From Actinopolymorpha pittospori (GTDB lineage: Bacteria; Actinomycetota; Actinomycetes; Propionibacteriales; Actinopolymorphaceae), in NCBI RefSeq assembly GCF_014873875.1, contig NZ_JADBEM010000001.1, forward strand, positions 2,232,001-2,296,000: DNA of 64,000 nt, read 5' to 3'. Position numbers and translations under genes: made by a program. The notes under the pieces were generated by a model. It ran no database searches. It was not told the DNA's origin and saw nothing but the letters and a program-made list of their open reading frames with translations. This document shows positions 1-8,734 of the stretch, in pieces. Each line of letters opens with the position of its first letter. Positions within the stretch are counted from its first letter, which is position 1.

Positions 1-426
1 GTCCAGCCGGGCCTCCAGGCCGGCGCCACGGGCGAGGTCCCAGGCGTGGACGGCGAGGTCGGTCAGCATCTGCTCGGCGTACTCGTCGACGGAGGTGTCT
101 CCGAAGGACAGGTGCACCATGGCGTCGTCGGGTGTCTCCTCCCAGGCCGCCAGCGAGGCGGCGATGGCGGCGTCCCACGCGGCCACCGGCTCGGCGCCGA
201 GCACGTCACCGTCGTAGCGGTCCCCGACCTGTTCGACGGTCTCGCCGCGGAGCAGGTGCGGTGCCCACAGGTGTTCGCCGACCAGGTGGTTGAGCAGGTC
301 TCGAACGCACCACTCGGTGCACGGGGTCGGCGCGTCCCAGCCGTCGGGGGGTACGTCGTGCACCCGGCTGCCGAAGTCCCGTGCCGCGCGGGGGATCAGT
401 GACCGCGCGGACTCCTGCGCCGTCAT
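1..426 (-). CDS. TIGR03086-type metal-binding protein, C-terminus beyond the window edge
   Basis: Reads leftwards from ATG at 426 and runs off the window after 142 codons. The N-terminus has the pattern of the mycothiol-dependent maleylpyruvate isomerase N-domain / DinB fold: a WDAPTPCTEW-like turn, a helix with NHLVGEH carrying the likely metal-binding histidine, and later the DLAVHAWDLARG segment typical of TIGR03086 proteins. These are small actinobacterial proteins of uncertain substrate, thought to use mycothiol or metal. A perfect 8-bp inverted repeat (428-448) lies directly before the start, and a near-consensus SOS box lies at 478-493. Family assignment is good; the substrate is unknown. 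Confidence 0.8.
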   Translation of the reverse strand, partial: MTAQESARSLIPRAARDFGSRVHDVPPDGWDAPTPCTEWCVRDLLNHLVGEHLWAPHLLRGETVEQVGDRYDGDVLGAEPVAAWDAAIAASLAAWEETPDDAMVHLSFGDTSVDEYAEQMLTDLAVHAWDLARGAGLEARLD

Positions 427-427
427 G

Positions 428-448
428 GCGTCACCCGTTCGGTGACGC
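428..448. repeat. Perfect inverted repeat abutting a start codon
   Basis: GCGTCACC (428-435) and GGTGACGC (441-448) pair perfectly around a 5-base loop. The repeat begins one base upstream of the ATG (426) of the leftward gene, so it could be an operator or an mRNA hairpin at the ribosome-binding region. Confidence 0.5.
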
Positions 449-477
449 TGGCGAGTCGTGCGGCTACCTGATAGCGT

Positions 478-493
478 TCGAACATGCTTTCGA
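478..493. promoter_or_regulatory. Candidate LexA (SOS) box
   Basis: TCGAAC-ATGC-TTTCGA differs by one base from the actinobacterial LexA consensus TCGAAC-N4-GTTCGA. It lies 52 bp upstream of the leftward start at 426 and overlaps the ATG at 484 of the rightward gene. A TATCAG hexamer (complement 468-473) could serve as the -10 of the leftward gene, which would put the box near its -35. Inference only. Confidence 0.35.
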
Positions 494-840
494 ATACCTC
501 TCGCGCGGCGGCGTCAGGAAAGCTCGACGAGATCGACCCGATCGCCCTCGGCCATGCCGGTCTCCAAGCCCTCGCACTTGCCGGCACGGCAATCCTCGCA
601 CGCTATGTCACCACCGAGACTCGCGCTGACGGAATGGCCGAACTCGAAGGCGTGGTGCCCCATCCGCAGTGGACGATCCTGATGCGGGCCATCGGTGCGT
701 TCGCCGAACCAGGCGAGTCCGACGGTGACGAAGACCCTGAGGGCCGGCGGGCGGCGGCACTCACGGCCATGTGCTCGCGGGCCCGCACGACCCTGACCCG
801 CGAGCACCAGTTGGCGCCTCGCCACCCGAGACGGCACTAG
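484..840 (+). CDS. Hypothetical protein
   Basis: 118 residues, not recognised. Codon use in this frame is typical of the window (G/C-rich third positions, Ala/Leu/Arg-rich), and an in-frame stop at 472-474 leaves ATG 484 as the only early start. The N-terminal half looks helical (ALGHAGLQALALAGTAILARY), the middle is acidic (GESDGDEDPEG) and the tail basic. No signal peptide or membrane segment is evident. No clear Shine-Dalgarno precedes it and its start overlaps a possible SOS box, so the true start or even coding status is uncertain. A strong hairpin follows the stop. Confidence 0.45.
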   Translation: MLSNTSRAAASGKLDEIDPIALGHAGLQALALAGTAILARYVTTETRADGMAELEGVVPHPQWTILMRAIGAFAEPGESDGDEDPEGRRAAALTAMCSRARTTLTREHQLAPRHPRRH

Positions 841-851
841 CTGGCGGATCC

Positions 852-876
852 ACCCCGGACATCCCATGTCCGGGGT
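852..876. terminator. Bidirectional hairpin terminator
   Basis: A perfect 11-bp stem (852-862 with 866-876, ACCCCGGACAT arm) around a 3-base loop lies between convergent genes ending at 840 and 898. No T-tract, as is common in high-GC actinobacteria. Confidence 0.65.
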
Positions 877-897
877 GCCGCATGTCCGGGTCGTGTC

Positions 898-2373
898 CTA
901 GTGGGCGCCCCGCGGGCGGGACTCCGACGTTCCGGTCCAGCCCGCCGTGTCGACCCCGCCGGGAATCGGCGCGGCGTCGTCGTAGGGCTCCCGGGTGTAG
1001 ATGAACGTCGCGAGGTTCAGGTGGGTGACCTCACCCGATGGCCCGCGTTCGGCGCGCAGCGTCTCACCCGCGTAGTAGCCGTCCAGTCCGGTCCAGGTCC
1101 CGTCGCCGTTCGGGCGGAACCTCGACGCTCGTCCACCGTTGCCGAACGGAGTGAGCTCGAGGAGACCGTCCTGTCGTGCTCGCATCACCGAGGGCGACGG
1201 ACCCCAGTACCACGGCCCCACCAGGTCGAGGGTGCCCTCGGGCAGGGCGCTGGCCGGCGTCCATTCCGGAGCCGGCGAGGGCTCGCGGTCCAGCAGGATG
1301 TCGATCAGGTCGGCGCCGAGGGTGAACGGCCCCATCCCGGAGGTGGTGTTGGCCAGGCAGACGGCGCCGACCTTCTCCTCCACGTCGACGTACAGCCCCG
1401 CCAGGAAGCCCGGCATGGAGCCGCCGTGCCCCACCAGGGTCCGCCGGCCCGCGCGCAGGACCTGCCAGCCCAGGCCGTAGCCGGCCGTCCACTGCGGCGC
1501 GCGTTCCACCGCGTTCGGCTCCCGCATCTCCGCGAGGGTGTCGGGGTCGAGCACGCCTCCGGTGTCCCCGGCGACGAACGCCGCCCACCGGGCCTGGTCG
1601 GTGATCGTCGACCAGAGCTGGCCGGCCGGCGCCATCGCGCCCGCGTCGTGTGTGGGTTCTGGGAGCACCACGTCGGCCCACGGGTGCACCGCGAAGCCGG
1701 ACGCGTGCGGCGCCTCCGGGTGGTAGGTCGTACGCCGCATCTCCAGCGGCTCGAGCACCTCCGCGCGCAGCACCTCCCACCAGGACCGCCCGCGAAGGCG
1801 GGCGACGACCTCGCCCAGGACGGCGAAGCCGAGGTTGGAGTAGTGGAAGCGCCGACCGGCCCGGTGCCGCGCGGTCTCGGCGTTGAACGTCGCCGCCAGG
1901 CCGTCCCAGCCCGCGCCCGGGGTGCGCTCCCACCACTGCCCGTCGGACTCCGCCTGGGCTCCCGACAGGTGCGAGAGCAACTGCGCCAGAGTGCGGTCAC
2001 CGAGCGGGGTGCCCGGAACGTGCCGGTCGAGTGGATCGGCGAAGTCCAGCCGACCCTCGTCGCGAAGCCTGGCCACCAGCACCGCGGTGAACGTCTTGCT
2101 GATCGACCCGAGCCGGGACTGCGTGTTGGCGTCCGGCCGGGCGTCACCGACGCGACCTCGACCACCGCTCCACGCCAGGGCGCCGTCGCGGACGACGCCG
2201 GCCGTCACGGCGGGGACCCGGCTCGTGGCCTGCTCCTTGGCGATCCGCCGCAGCAGCGCGTCGGCGGTGGCCGGCAGGACCGTGTGTCGCCCGGTCGCGG
2301 TGTCCACGCCACGGGTGTCCACGCCAGGGGTCGGGACCTGGGTGGTCGCCGAGGAGTCCAGGGGCTGTGCCAT
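898..2373 (-). CDS. Serine beta-lactamase-family hydrolase (class C / esterase type)
   Basis: 491 residues. It carries the class C beta-lactamase/DD-peptidase signature: SISK at 90-93 (nucleophile Ser90, Lys93), YSN at 178-180, and HGG at 316-318 in place of KTG. It has a C-terminal extension (about 390-491) of the sort found in many beta-lactamase-like esterases and peptidases. No signal peptide is seen; the N-terminus is short, polar and contains a small duplicated GVDT, so the enzyme is probably cytoplasmic. The HGG variant is more typical of esterases and D-aminopeptidases than true beta-lactamases, so antibiotic resistance should not be assumed. Family certain, substrate unknown. Confidence 0.88.
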   Translation of the reverse strand: MAQPLDSSATTQVPTPGVDTRGVDTATGRHTVLPATADALLRRIAKEQATSRVPAVTAGVVRDGALAWSGGRGRVGDARPDANTQSRLGSISKTFTAVLVARLRDEGRLDFADPLDRHVPGTPLGDRTLAQLLSHLSGAQAESDGQWWERTPGAGWDGLAATFNAETARHRAGRRFHYSNLGFAVLGEVVARLRGRSWWEVLRAEVLEPLEMRRTTYHPEAPHASGFAVHPWADVVLPEPTHDAGAMAPAGQLWSTITDQARWAAFVAGDTGGVLDPDTLAEMREPNAVERAPQWTAGYGLGWQVLRAGRRTLVGHGGSMPGFLAGLYVDVEEKVGAVCLANTTSGMGPFTLGADLIDILLDREPSPAPEWTPASALPEGTLDLVGPWYWGPSPSVMRARQDGLLELTPFGNGGRASRFRPNGDGTWTGLDGYYAGETLRAERGPSGEVTHLNLATFIYTREPYDDAAPIPGGVDTAGWTGTSESRPRGAH

Positions 2374-2554
2374 CGGGTCAGGTTAGGGCCTGCCCGGCCG
2401 GTCCGGGCCGACGGGTGAACGGGTGTTCCGCGGCCGGCCGGGACGCCGGCGAAGGCCGGCGACCGGGCTCCGGCCAGCGCTTCGGGAGGCCTGGTAGGGC
2501 CTGGGTCGATCTGGGCGGAAGGTGTCCGCCCGACGGCCTCGTTCCGGCCGTGGT

Positions 2555-2560
2555 TACACT
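2555..2560 (+). promoter_or_regulatory. Likely -10 of a leaderless purF mRNA
   Basis: TACACT lies 6 bases before the GTG at 2567. There is no Shine-Dalgarno sequence, so transcription probably begins at or next to the start codon. Confidence 0.55.
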
Positions 2561-2566
2561 CGAACC

Positions 2567-4051
2567 GTGCCGGGCGGCGATGGACTGCTCTCCTTTGACC
2601 TCCACCCCGACGACAAGGGCCCCAAGGACGCGTGTGGCGTCTTCGGAGTCTGGGCTCCTCGGGAGGAGGTCGCGAAGCTTACCTATTTTGGGCTCTACGC
2701 CCTACAACACCGTGGCCAGGAGTCAGCTGGCATCGCGGTGAGTAACGGGCGCCAGATCCTCGTATACAAGGACATGGGCCTGGTCTCCCAGGTGTTCGAC
2801 GAGACGATTCTCGAGTCGCTCACCGGGCACCTGGCGATCGGCCACTGTCGCTACTCCACGACGGGCGCCAGTGTCTGGGAGAACGCACAGCCGACCTTCC
2901 GATCCATCGGTAGTGGCAGCGTCGCTCTCGGACACAACGGCAACCTCACCAACAGCGGCGATCTCCTCGAACTCGTCGCGAAGCGGTCGGCCGAGATCGA
3001 TCGAGCCGAATCGCCCGGTGACAAGGGCGCCACGAACGACACCGACCTGATCACCCGCCTGCTGGCGACCTATCCGGACCTGTCCCTGCTGGACGCGGCC
3101 GCCGAGGTCTTCCCCGAGTTGCGGGGCGCGTTCTCCCTGGTCTTCATGGACGAGAACACGCTGTACGCCGGCCGTGACCCTCAGGGCATCCGCCCACTGG
3201 TGATCGGCGAGCTCGCCGACGGCGGCTGGGTCGTCGCGAGCGAGAAGGCCGCCCTCGACATCGTGGGCGCCACCTTCCTGCGCGACGTCGCGCCGGGCGA
3301 GATCGTCGCCCTGGACGGCGACGGGATCCGGTCCCGCCGGTTCGCGGTCGAGCGTCAGAAGGGTTGCCTCTTCGAGTTCGTCTACCTCTCCCGGCCCGAC
3401 GCCCGGATCTCCGGCCGCTCGGTGCACGAGAGCCGGGTCGAGGTCGGCCGTCGGCTGGCCCGCGACTTCCCGGTGGAAGCCGATCTCGTCATCCCGGTGC
3501 CCGAGTCGGCGACTCCCGCCGCCATCGGGTACGCCGAGGCGAGTGGCATCCCCTACGGCCACGGCCTGGTCAAGAACAGCTACGTCGGCCGCACGTTCAT
3601 CCAGCCCAGCCAGACACTGCGCCAACTCGGCATCCGGTTGAAGTACAACCCGCTGCGTGAGGTGATCGAGGGCAAGCGCCTCGTGATGGTGGACGACTCC
3701 ATCGTCCGGGGCAACACCCAGCGCGCCCTGGTGCGGATGCTGCGCGACGCGGGTGCCAGCGAGGTCCACGTCCGGATCGCGAGCCCGCCGGTCAAGTGGC
3801 CCTGCTTCTACGGCATCGACTTCGCCTCCCCGTCCGAACTCATCGCCGCCGAGCAGAGCGTCGAGGAGATCTGCGCGTCGATCGGCGCCGACTCGCTCGG
3901 CTTCATCTCCCTCGAGGAGCTGACCGAGGCGAGCGAGGTGCCCGCCGATCGCCTGTGCCGGGCCTGCTTCGACGGCAGCTACCCCGTCGAGGTCCCCGAC
4001 TCCGCCCGCCTGGGCAAGTACCAGCTCGAGGTCGTGGCCCCGGGCCGCTGA
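2567..4051 (+). CDS. purF: Amidophosphoribosyltransferase
   Basis: Catalyses the first committed step of purine synthesis, forming 5-phosphoribosylamine from PRPP and glutamine. GTG 2567 is chosen because the short propeptide then ends just before the catalytic cysteine in DACGVFGVW, as in actinobacterial PurF, and because a -10 element sits 6 bases upstream. The N-terminal Ntn glutaminase domain (LQHRGQESAGIA) is followed by the phosphoribosyltransferase domain with the PRPP loop VMVDDSIVRGNTQ. Cysteines in KGCLFEF, WPCFYG and LCRACF match the Bacillus-type [4Fe-4S] ligand pattern. 494 residues, normal length. purM follows 118 bases downstream and is probably co-transcribed. Confidence 0.97.
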   Translation: MPGGDGLLSFDLHPDDKGPKDACGVFGVWAPREEVAKLTYFGLYALQHRGQESAGIAVSNGRQILVYKDMGLVSQVFDETILESLTGHLAIGHCRYSTTGASVWENAQPTFRSIGSGSVALGHNGNLTNSGDLLELVAKRSAEIDRAESPGDKGATNDTDLITRLLATYPDLSLLDAAAEVFPELRGAFSLVFMDENTLYAGRDPQGIRPLVIGELADGGWVVASEKAALDIVGATFLRDVAPGEIVALDGDGIRSRRFAVERQKGCLFEFVYLSRPDARISGRSVHESRVEVGRRLARDFPVEADLVIPVPESATPAAIGYAEASGIPYGHGLVKNSYVGRTFIQPSQTLRQLGIRLKYNPLREVIEGKRLVMVDDSIVRGNTQRALVRMLRDAGASEVHVRIASPPVKWPCFYGIDFASPSELIAAEQSVEEICASIGADSLGFISLEELTEASEVPADRLCRACFDGSYPVEVPDSARLGKYQLEVVAPGR

Positions 4052-4169
4052 CGACGCGAGGCGTCCACGTGGCGAGCATCTGATCGAGATTCCGAAGGTG
4101 CCAGACCGTCCCCGTCGACGCCCGGACCCGCGGCGCACCCTGCCGCTCCCTGAGAAAGGATCCCCAGCA

Positions 4170-5246
4170 ATGCCCGAGTCCAGCGCCACGCCCGGCGACC
4201 GGCGTACGTCCTACGCCCAGGCGGGGGTCGACATCGAGGCGGGTGACCGGGCCGTCGGGCTGATGCGCGAGTGGGTCGAGAAGACGCGGCGCCCGGAGGT
4301 CGTGGGCGGCGTCGGCGGGTTCGCCGGGCTGTTCGACGCCTCCGCCCTGCGCGACTACCGCCGGCCGCTGCTGGCGACGTCCACGGACGGGGTCGGTACG
4401 AAGGTCGCGATCGCGCAGGCCCTCGACAAGCACGACACGATCGGCCTCGACCTCGTGGGCATGCTGGTCGACGACCTGGTGGTCTGTGGAGCCGAGCCGC
4501 TGTTCCTGACCGACTACATCGCCTGCGGCAAGGTGGTGCCCGAACGCATCGCCGCGATCGTCAAGGGGATCGCCGAGGGATGCGTCCAGGCCGGGTGTGC
4601 CCTGGTCGGTGGCGAGACCGCGGAGCACCCCGGACTGCTGCAGCCGGGGGAGTACGACCTCGCCGGCGCGACCACCGGGGTCGTCGAGGCCGACGACGTG
4701 CTCGGCGCCGACCGGGTACGGCCCGGCGACGTGGCCGTGGCGATGGCCTCGTCGGGACTGCACTCGAACGGGTTCGTGCTCGTCCGCCACGTCGTCCGGG
4801 AGGCCGGACGCACCCTGGACGAGCATGTCGACGACCTTGGTCGCACCCTCGGTGAGGAGCTCCTCGAGCCCACCCGGGTGTACGCCAAGGACTGCCTCGC
4901 CCTCGCCCGTGGCGTGGACGTGCACGCGATGTCCCACATCACCGGTGGTGGGCTGGCCGCGAACGTCGCCCGCGTACTGCCGGCCGGCCTGGAGTTGGAA
5001 CTCGACCGGTCGACGTGGACGCCCCCGCGGATCTTCACCCTGGTCGGTGAGTGGGGTGGTGTGGAACAGCTTGAACTCGAGCGCACGCTCAACATGGGTG
5101 TTGGCATGGTCGCTCTGGTGAATCCCGCAGACGCTGATGCCGCGGTCGGCCTTCTCGCCGCCCGCGGCATCCACGCTTGGATCGCCGGGAAAGTGCTCGC
5201 AGGTGAGGAATCCGCGCATCTCGCGGGCAGCTACGGACAGAGCTGA
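4170..5246 (+). CDS. purM: Phosphoribosylformylglycinamidine cyclo-ligase (AIR synthetase)
   Basis: Converts FGAM to aminoimidazole ribonucleotide with ATP in the fifth purine step. 358 residues. Family landmarks visible: SYAQAGVDIEAG at the N-terminus, GVGTKVAIA, a GLDLVGMLVDDLVVCGAEPLF-like core, LVGGETAEHPG, and SGLHSNGFVLVR. A good ribosome-binding site (GAAAGGA, 4153-4159) fixes ATG 4170. It follows purF directly and its stop lies 22 bases from that of the convergent DUF3073 gene, a classic actinobacterial arrangement. Confidence 0.97.
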   Translation: MPESSATPGDRRTSYAQAGVDIEAGDRAVGLMREWVEKTRRPEVVGGVGGFAGLFDASALRDYRRPLLATSTDGVGTKVAIAQALDKHDTIGLDLVGMLVDDLVVCGAEPLFLTDYIACGKVVPERIAAIVKGIAEGCVQAGCALVGGETAEHPGLLQPGEYDLAGATTGVVEADDVLGADRVRPGDVAVAMASSGLHSNGFVLVRHVVREAGRTLDEHVDDLGRTLGEELLEPTRVYAKDCLALARGVDVHAMSHITGGGLAANVARVLPAGLELELDRSTWTPPRIFTLVGEWGGVEQLELERTLNMGVGMVALVNPADADAAVGLLAARGIHAWIAGKVLAGEESAHLAGSYGQS

Positions 5247-5267
5247 CCGCGATCATGTCAACCGTGG

Positions 5268-5474
5268 TTAGCGGCGACGTGCGATGCGATGACCCTCATC
5301 GGCCCCGTCTTCGTCTGGCTCGTCGGGGTCGTCCTGCTCGGCTCGAACGTCGCCGTTCGTGCCGTCACGACCCGACAGCTCTCGCTGCAGCGCCTCGAGG
5401 TCGGTGTCGTGGGTGCGGTACTTCAGCTCCCGGGCGACCTTCGTCTGCTTGGCCTTAGCACGGCCGCGCCCCAT
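5268..5474 (-). CDS. DUF3073 family protein
   Basis: 68 residues beginning MGRGRAKAKQTKVARELKYRT, the hallmark of the actinobacterial DUF3073 family. A basic N-terminal half is followed by a very acidic low-complexity tail (DDPDEPDEDGADEG) and a terminal Arg run. The start at 5474 is preferred over an earlier one at 5492 because GAGGG precedes it at suitable spacing and homologues begin here. Function unknown; the charge pattern suggests nucleic-acid or ribosome association (inference). It is a conserved neighbour of purM. Confidence 0.88.
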   Translation of the reverse strand: MGRGRAKAKQTKVARELKYRTHDTDLEALQRELSGRDGTNGDVRAEQDDPDEPDEDGADEGHRIARRR

Positions 5475-5824
5475 GGGTCGACCCCCTCGCACAACATAAA
5501 CCGGGGCAACACGTTATGCACGTGTGCCCTCGGGCTCACGGTCTCATCTGCTCGTAGGTCAACGGTACCGGCAGCTGGCCGGATCTCGCACCTGGGGTCG
5601 GTCCAGATCCGGGTCAAAGGTCCGACGCGGCCCGGGATCCCTGAGTCGGGACGCCCGAAATCGCCCCGGTAGGCCCTTGCGGGGGCCGTTTCCGCGACAG
5701 TCCGTATGGGATCAAACGCGCAGAGAAGTCGATTTCGGGAAGTCGGTGTGACCGAGTCCGGGATCGGGCAAGCCGGTCCATACGGCGGAATCGCTTCGAA
5801 GCCGGCCGACGTGGTGCGATAGGA
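5475..5824. other. 350-bp intergenic region, divergent promoters
   Basis: Holds no gene I can support. It separates divergent genes. A TTATGT hexamer (complement 5494-5499) is a candidate -10 for DUF3073. The rest is GC-rich with no clear palindrome or RNA gene. Confidence 0.5.
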
Positions 5825-6661
5825 ATGCGATTACCCAGCATGGCGGGCGACCAGGACGGGACGGCGCAGATGGTCCAGCGGACAGTGCTCCTCACCGGTG
5901 CGGCGGGCAGCGTCGGGCAGTTCCTGCTCCCCGGGCTGAGTGAGTACGCACTCCGGCTGACGGACCTGCCCGAGCGGGAGAGCGAGCTCTCCCATCTGGC
6001 CGGCGAGGCGCTGTCCACCGAGGTCCGCACCGGCGATCTCGCCGACCGCGCGTTCACCGAGGGTCTGGTCAAGGACGTCGACACCGTCGTGCACCTGGCC
6101 GGCAACCCGGCCGCGCCCTCGTCCTGGGCGCAGCTTCGGGTGCCCAACATCGAGGTGGTCGAGACCGTGCTGGACGCGGCCCAGGCGGCCGGTGTCCGCC
6201 GGGTCATCCTCGCGAGCTCCGTCCACGCGATGGGCGCCTACGTCCAGCGGGAGCAGCATCCGGTCGACCCGGCGTGGCCGCCCAGCCCCTGCTGCGTCTA
6301 CGGCGCGACGAAGGCGTTCGCCGAGGCGATCGGCCGCACCTACACCTACCGCACCGGGCTGTCGGTGGTGTGCCTGCGCTTCGGTGGTGTGCAGAAGCGA
6401 CCCGTGGCGGTCGGCTCCCTGCCCTCCTGGATCGCGCCGGAGGACCTGCGCCAACTCGTCGTCGCCGCGATCGAGGCCGACACCGCCCGCGTCGCGTTCG
6501 GCGTCTACCACGGGATCTCGGCCAACACCCGCCGCGAGTGGGACACCTCCAACGCCCAGGCCGACCTCGGCTACGAGCCCACCCGCGACTCCGAGATCTT
6601 CCTGGGCGAGATCGACCCGGACACCACGCGAGGCCTGTGTCCGCCGGGCCCGCTGGCCTGA
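5825..6661 (+). CDS. NAD(P)-dependent epimerase/dehydratase, uronate-dehydrogenase-like
   Basis: 278 residues of the extended short-chain dehydrogenase family. The Rossmann motif LLTGAAGSVGQ is near residue 20, HLAGNPA and ILASSVHAMG follow, and the YGATK (YxxxK) catalytic pair is present. The pattern SS.HAMG, LRFGGV, WDTSNAQADLGYEPT resembles bacterial uronate dehydrogenases, which oxidise hexuronates to aldaro-lactones. Internal ATGs at 5840 and 5870 are possible, and no strong ribosome-binding site distinguishes them. It is followed by a ThuA protein, suggesting a small sugar-oxidation unit. Family sure, substrate inferred. Confidence 0.85.
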   Translation: MRLPSMAGDQDGTAQMVQRTVLLTGAAGSVGQFLLPGLSEYALRLTDLPERESELSHLAGEALSTEVRTGDLADRAFTEGLVKDVDTVVHLAGNPAAPSSWAQLRVPNIEVVETVLDAAQAAGVRRVILASSVHAMGAYVQREQHPVDPAWPPSPCCVYGATKAFAEAIGRTYTYRTGLSVVCLRFGGVQKRPVAVGSLPSWIAPEDLRQLVVAAIEADTARVAFGVYHGISANTRREWDTSNAQADLGYEPTRDSEIFLGEIDPDTTRGLCPPGPLA

Positions 6662-6847
6662 GTGGCCGGCTCGGGCCTACTCCGGCCTCTACGACCGACC
6701 TCTACCTCCGACCGACCCCGACTTCAGCCCCGGGAGCTGATCCCCGCACCACCGCGACGTTCCGCGACCGACACACCGGCGTCTCGGCGTCCGATCTCGC
6801 GGTCACCAGGGCTGGCGAAACCGCAGACCCACCTCTTTGGAGGAAAC

Positions 6848-7519
6848 GTGAGCGAGCAGGGAAAGATCCGCGTCCTCGTCTGGTCCGAGCACACCGCGCC
6901 GAAGGCGATGTACCCGAACGACATCAACGGCGTCGTCGCCGACGGCCTGCGCCAGGACCCGATCTTCGAGGTGAGCACGGCCGAACTGGTCGACCCCGAC
7001 CAGGGCGTGTCGGAGGAGGTCCTCGCCAACACCGACGTTCTGGCGTGGTGGGGCCACCTCCTGCACCGCATGGTCCGCGACGAGACGGTGGACCGGATCG
7101 AACGCCACGTCAAGGAGCGCGGCATGGGCTTCCTCGCACTGCACTCCTCGCACATGGCCAAGCCCTTCACCCGGCTCATCGGTGACGACGGCCGGATCGG
7201 CGGGGTCAAGCACGAGGCCGGGCCCGAGGAGGTCAAGGTCCTCGCGCCCGACCACCCGATCGCCGCCGGGGTCAGCGACTTCTCCATCGACCCGGAGGAG
7301 ATGTACGACGAGGAGTTCGGCGCCGGCAAGCCCGACACGGTGGTGTTCCACTCCACCTTCCCGGGCGGGCACGAGTTCCGGTCCGGCCTCACCTACACCG
7401 TCGGCCTCGGCCGGATCTTCTACTTCCGGCCCGGACACGAGGAGAACCCGACGTACTACCGCGACGACGTCCGCCACATCCTGCGCAACGCAGCCAAGTG
7501 GGCCGCCGGCCGCTCCTGA
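6848..7519 (+). CDS. ThuA-domain protein (trehalose-utilisation family)
   Basis: 223 residues covering the whole ThuA fold, a glutamine-amidotransferase-like alpha/beta domain. Visible landmarks: VLVWSEHT near the start, the DVLAWWGH segment, FLALHSSH, IDPEEMYDE, and GRIFYFRPGHEENPTY near the end. GTG 6848 is preceded by GGAGGAAAC, fixing the start. ThuA proteins accompany sugar dehydrogenases that make 3-keto disaccharides or other oxidised sugars; the upstream dehydrogenase gene in the same direction fits that context. The exact reaction is not known. Confidence 0.88.
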   Translation: MSEQGKIRVLVWSEHTAPKAMYPNDINGVVADGLRQDPIFEVSTAELVDPDQGVSEEVLANTDVLAWWGHLLHRMVRDETVDRIERHVKERGMGFLALHSSHMAKPFTRLIGDDGRIGGVKHEAGPEEVKVLAPDHPIAAGVSDFSIDPEEMYDEEFGAGKPDTVVFHSTFPGGHEFRSGLTYTVGLGRIFYFRPGHEENPTYYRDDVRHILRNAAKWAAGRS

Positions 7520-7560
7520 GGTCGGCACCGGCCCGGCTTCGGGCGGTCGTCAACGATCTC

Positions 7561-7606
7561 CACGCGGACGCCGCGGCCGGCGCCATCCGGCCGCGGCGTC
7601 CGCGTG
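7561..7606. terminator. Perfect 20-bp hairpin terminator
   Basis: Arms 7561-7580 and 7587-7606 are perfectly complementary around a 6-base loop (CGCCAT). It sits between convergent genes ending at 7519 and 7661 and so serves both. Confidence 0.8.
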
Positions 7607-7660
7607 TCCGGACCTGGCGGGTGGCGTCACCGCCATCGTGGACGCGGGGTGCCCCGGCGG

Positions 7661-8734
7661 TCAGTGGCTGAGCCAGAGGTGGCGGAGCCGGCCCACCTCG
7701 GCCATCCGGCGTTCGGCCAGCCGGTCGGCTGCGACGACCGGTGGGACGCCTTCCTCCGCGGCCAGCGCGAGCACCTTGCGCGTCGTGTCGAAGATCCGGG
7801 CGGCGCGGGCCTTGGCCCGTTCGAAGTCGAAGCCGCGGAGCTCGTCGGCCACCTGGATCAGTCCGCCCGCGTTGACGAGGTAGTCGGGCGCGTAGAGGAT
7901 CCCGCGGTCCTCCAGCATCTTCTCGATGCCGCGGTGGGCCAGCTGGTTGTTGGCACCACCGCAGACGATGGACGCCCGCAGCAGCGGAACCGTCGTGTCG
8001 TCCAGGGCGCCGCCGAGCGCGCAGGGTGAGTAGAGGTCGATGTCGGCGCCGATCAGCGCTCCCGGGTCGGCCAGTACGTCGACCTCGGGGTGGTCGCGGC
8101 GTACCTGCTCGACGGCGTGTTCGGAGACGTCGGTCACCACGACCTCGGCTCCGTCCTCGAGGGCGTGCGCGACCAGGTGCCGCCCCACCTTCCCGACGCC
8201 GGCGATGCCGACCCGGCGGCCGCGCAGCGTCGGGTCGCCCCAGCGACGCTCGGCGCAGGCGCGCATGCCCTGGAAGATGCCGAAGGCGGTGAGGATCGAG
8301 GAGTCGCCCGCCCCGCCGTTCTCGACGGTCCGGCCGGTGACGTGGTCGCACTCCCGGGCGATCACGTCCATGTCGGGTGCGTAGGTGCCGACGTCGCACG
8401 CGGTGATGTAGCGGCCGCCGAGGGACTGGACGAACCGGCCGTAAGCACGCAGAAGCGCCTCGGTCTTGTCCCGGTCCGGGTCTCCGATGATCACCGCCTT
8501 GCCACCGCCGAGGTCGAGTCCGGCGAGCGCGGCCTTGTAGGCCATCGCGGTGGAGAGGTTGAGAACGTCGGCGAGCGCGTCGTCCTCGGTCGCGTACGGG
8601 TGGAACCGGGTACCTCCGAGCGCCGGTCCGAGCGCGGTGGAGGAGATGGCGATGATCGCCTTGAGCCCGCTCGGCTCGTCGGTGCAATACACAAGCTGCT
8701 CATGGCCGGGACTCCGGCCGAAGAACTCGGTCAC
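7661..8734 (-). CDS. Leucine/valine-type amino-acid dehydrogenase
   Basis: 357 residues of the Glu/Leu/Phe/Val dehydrogenase family: NAD-dependent oxidative deamination of an amino acid to its 2-oxo acid, feeding branched-chain precursors. The N-terminal catalytic domain has GPALGGTRF and [19 protein letters not shown] with both catalytic lysines. The Rossmann domain has [13 protein letters not shown]-terminal ANNQLA and [10 protein letters not shown] are typical of leucine/valine dehydrogenases. GTG 8734 is fixed by GAGGAG eight bases upstream. Valine versus leucine preference cannot be read from sequence. Divergent from the next gene; beside bldC as in other actinomycetes. Confidence 0.93.
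   Translation of the reverse strand: MTEFFGRSPGHEQLVYCTDEPSGLKAIIAISSTALGPALGGTRFHPYATEDDALADVLNLSTAMAYKAALAGLDLGGGKAVIIGDPDRDKTEALLRAYGRFVQSLGGRYITACDVGTYAPDMDVIARECDHVTGRTVENGGAGDSSILTAFGIFQGMRACAERRWGDPTLRGRRVGIAGVGKVGRHLVAHALEDGAEVVVTDVSEHAVEQVRRDHPEVDVLADPGALIGADIDLYSPCALGGALDDTTVPLLRASIVCGGANNQLAHRGIEKMLEDRGILYAPDYLVNAGGLIQVADELRGFDFERAKARAARIFDTTRKVLALAAEEGVPPVVAADRLAERRMAEVGRLRHLWLSH

Noticed and set aside
898..2373. Calling the serine hydrolase an antibiotic-resistance beta-lactamase
   Set aside because: HGG replaces KTG and no signal peptide is seen, which fits esterases or peptidases better.
5831..6511. Long open frame opposite the uronate-dehydrogenase-like gene
   Set aside because: No start signal and no family; the opposite strand has full dehydrogenase motifs.
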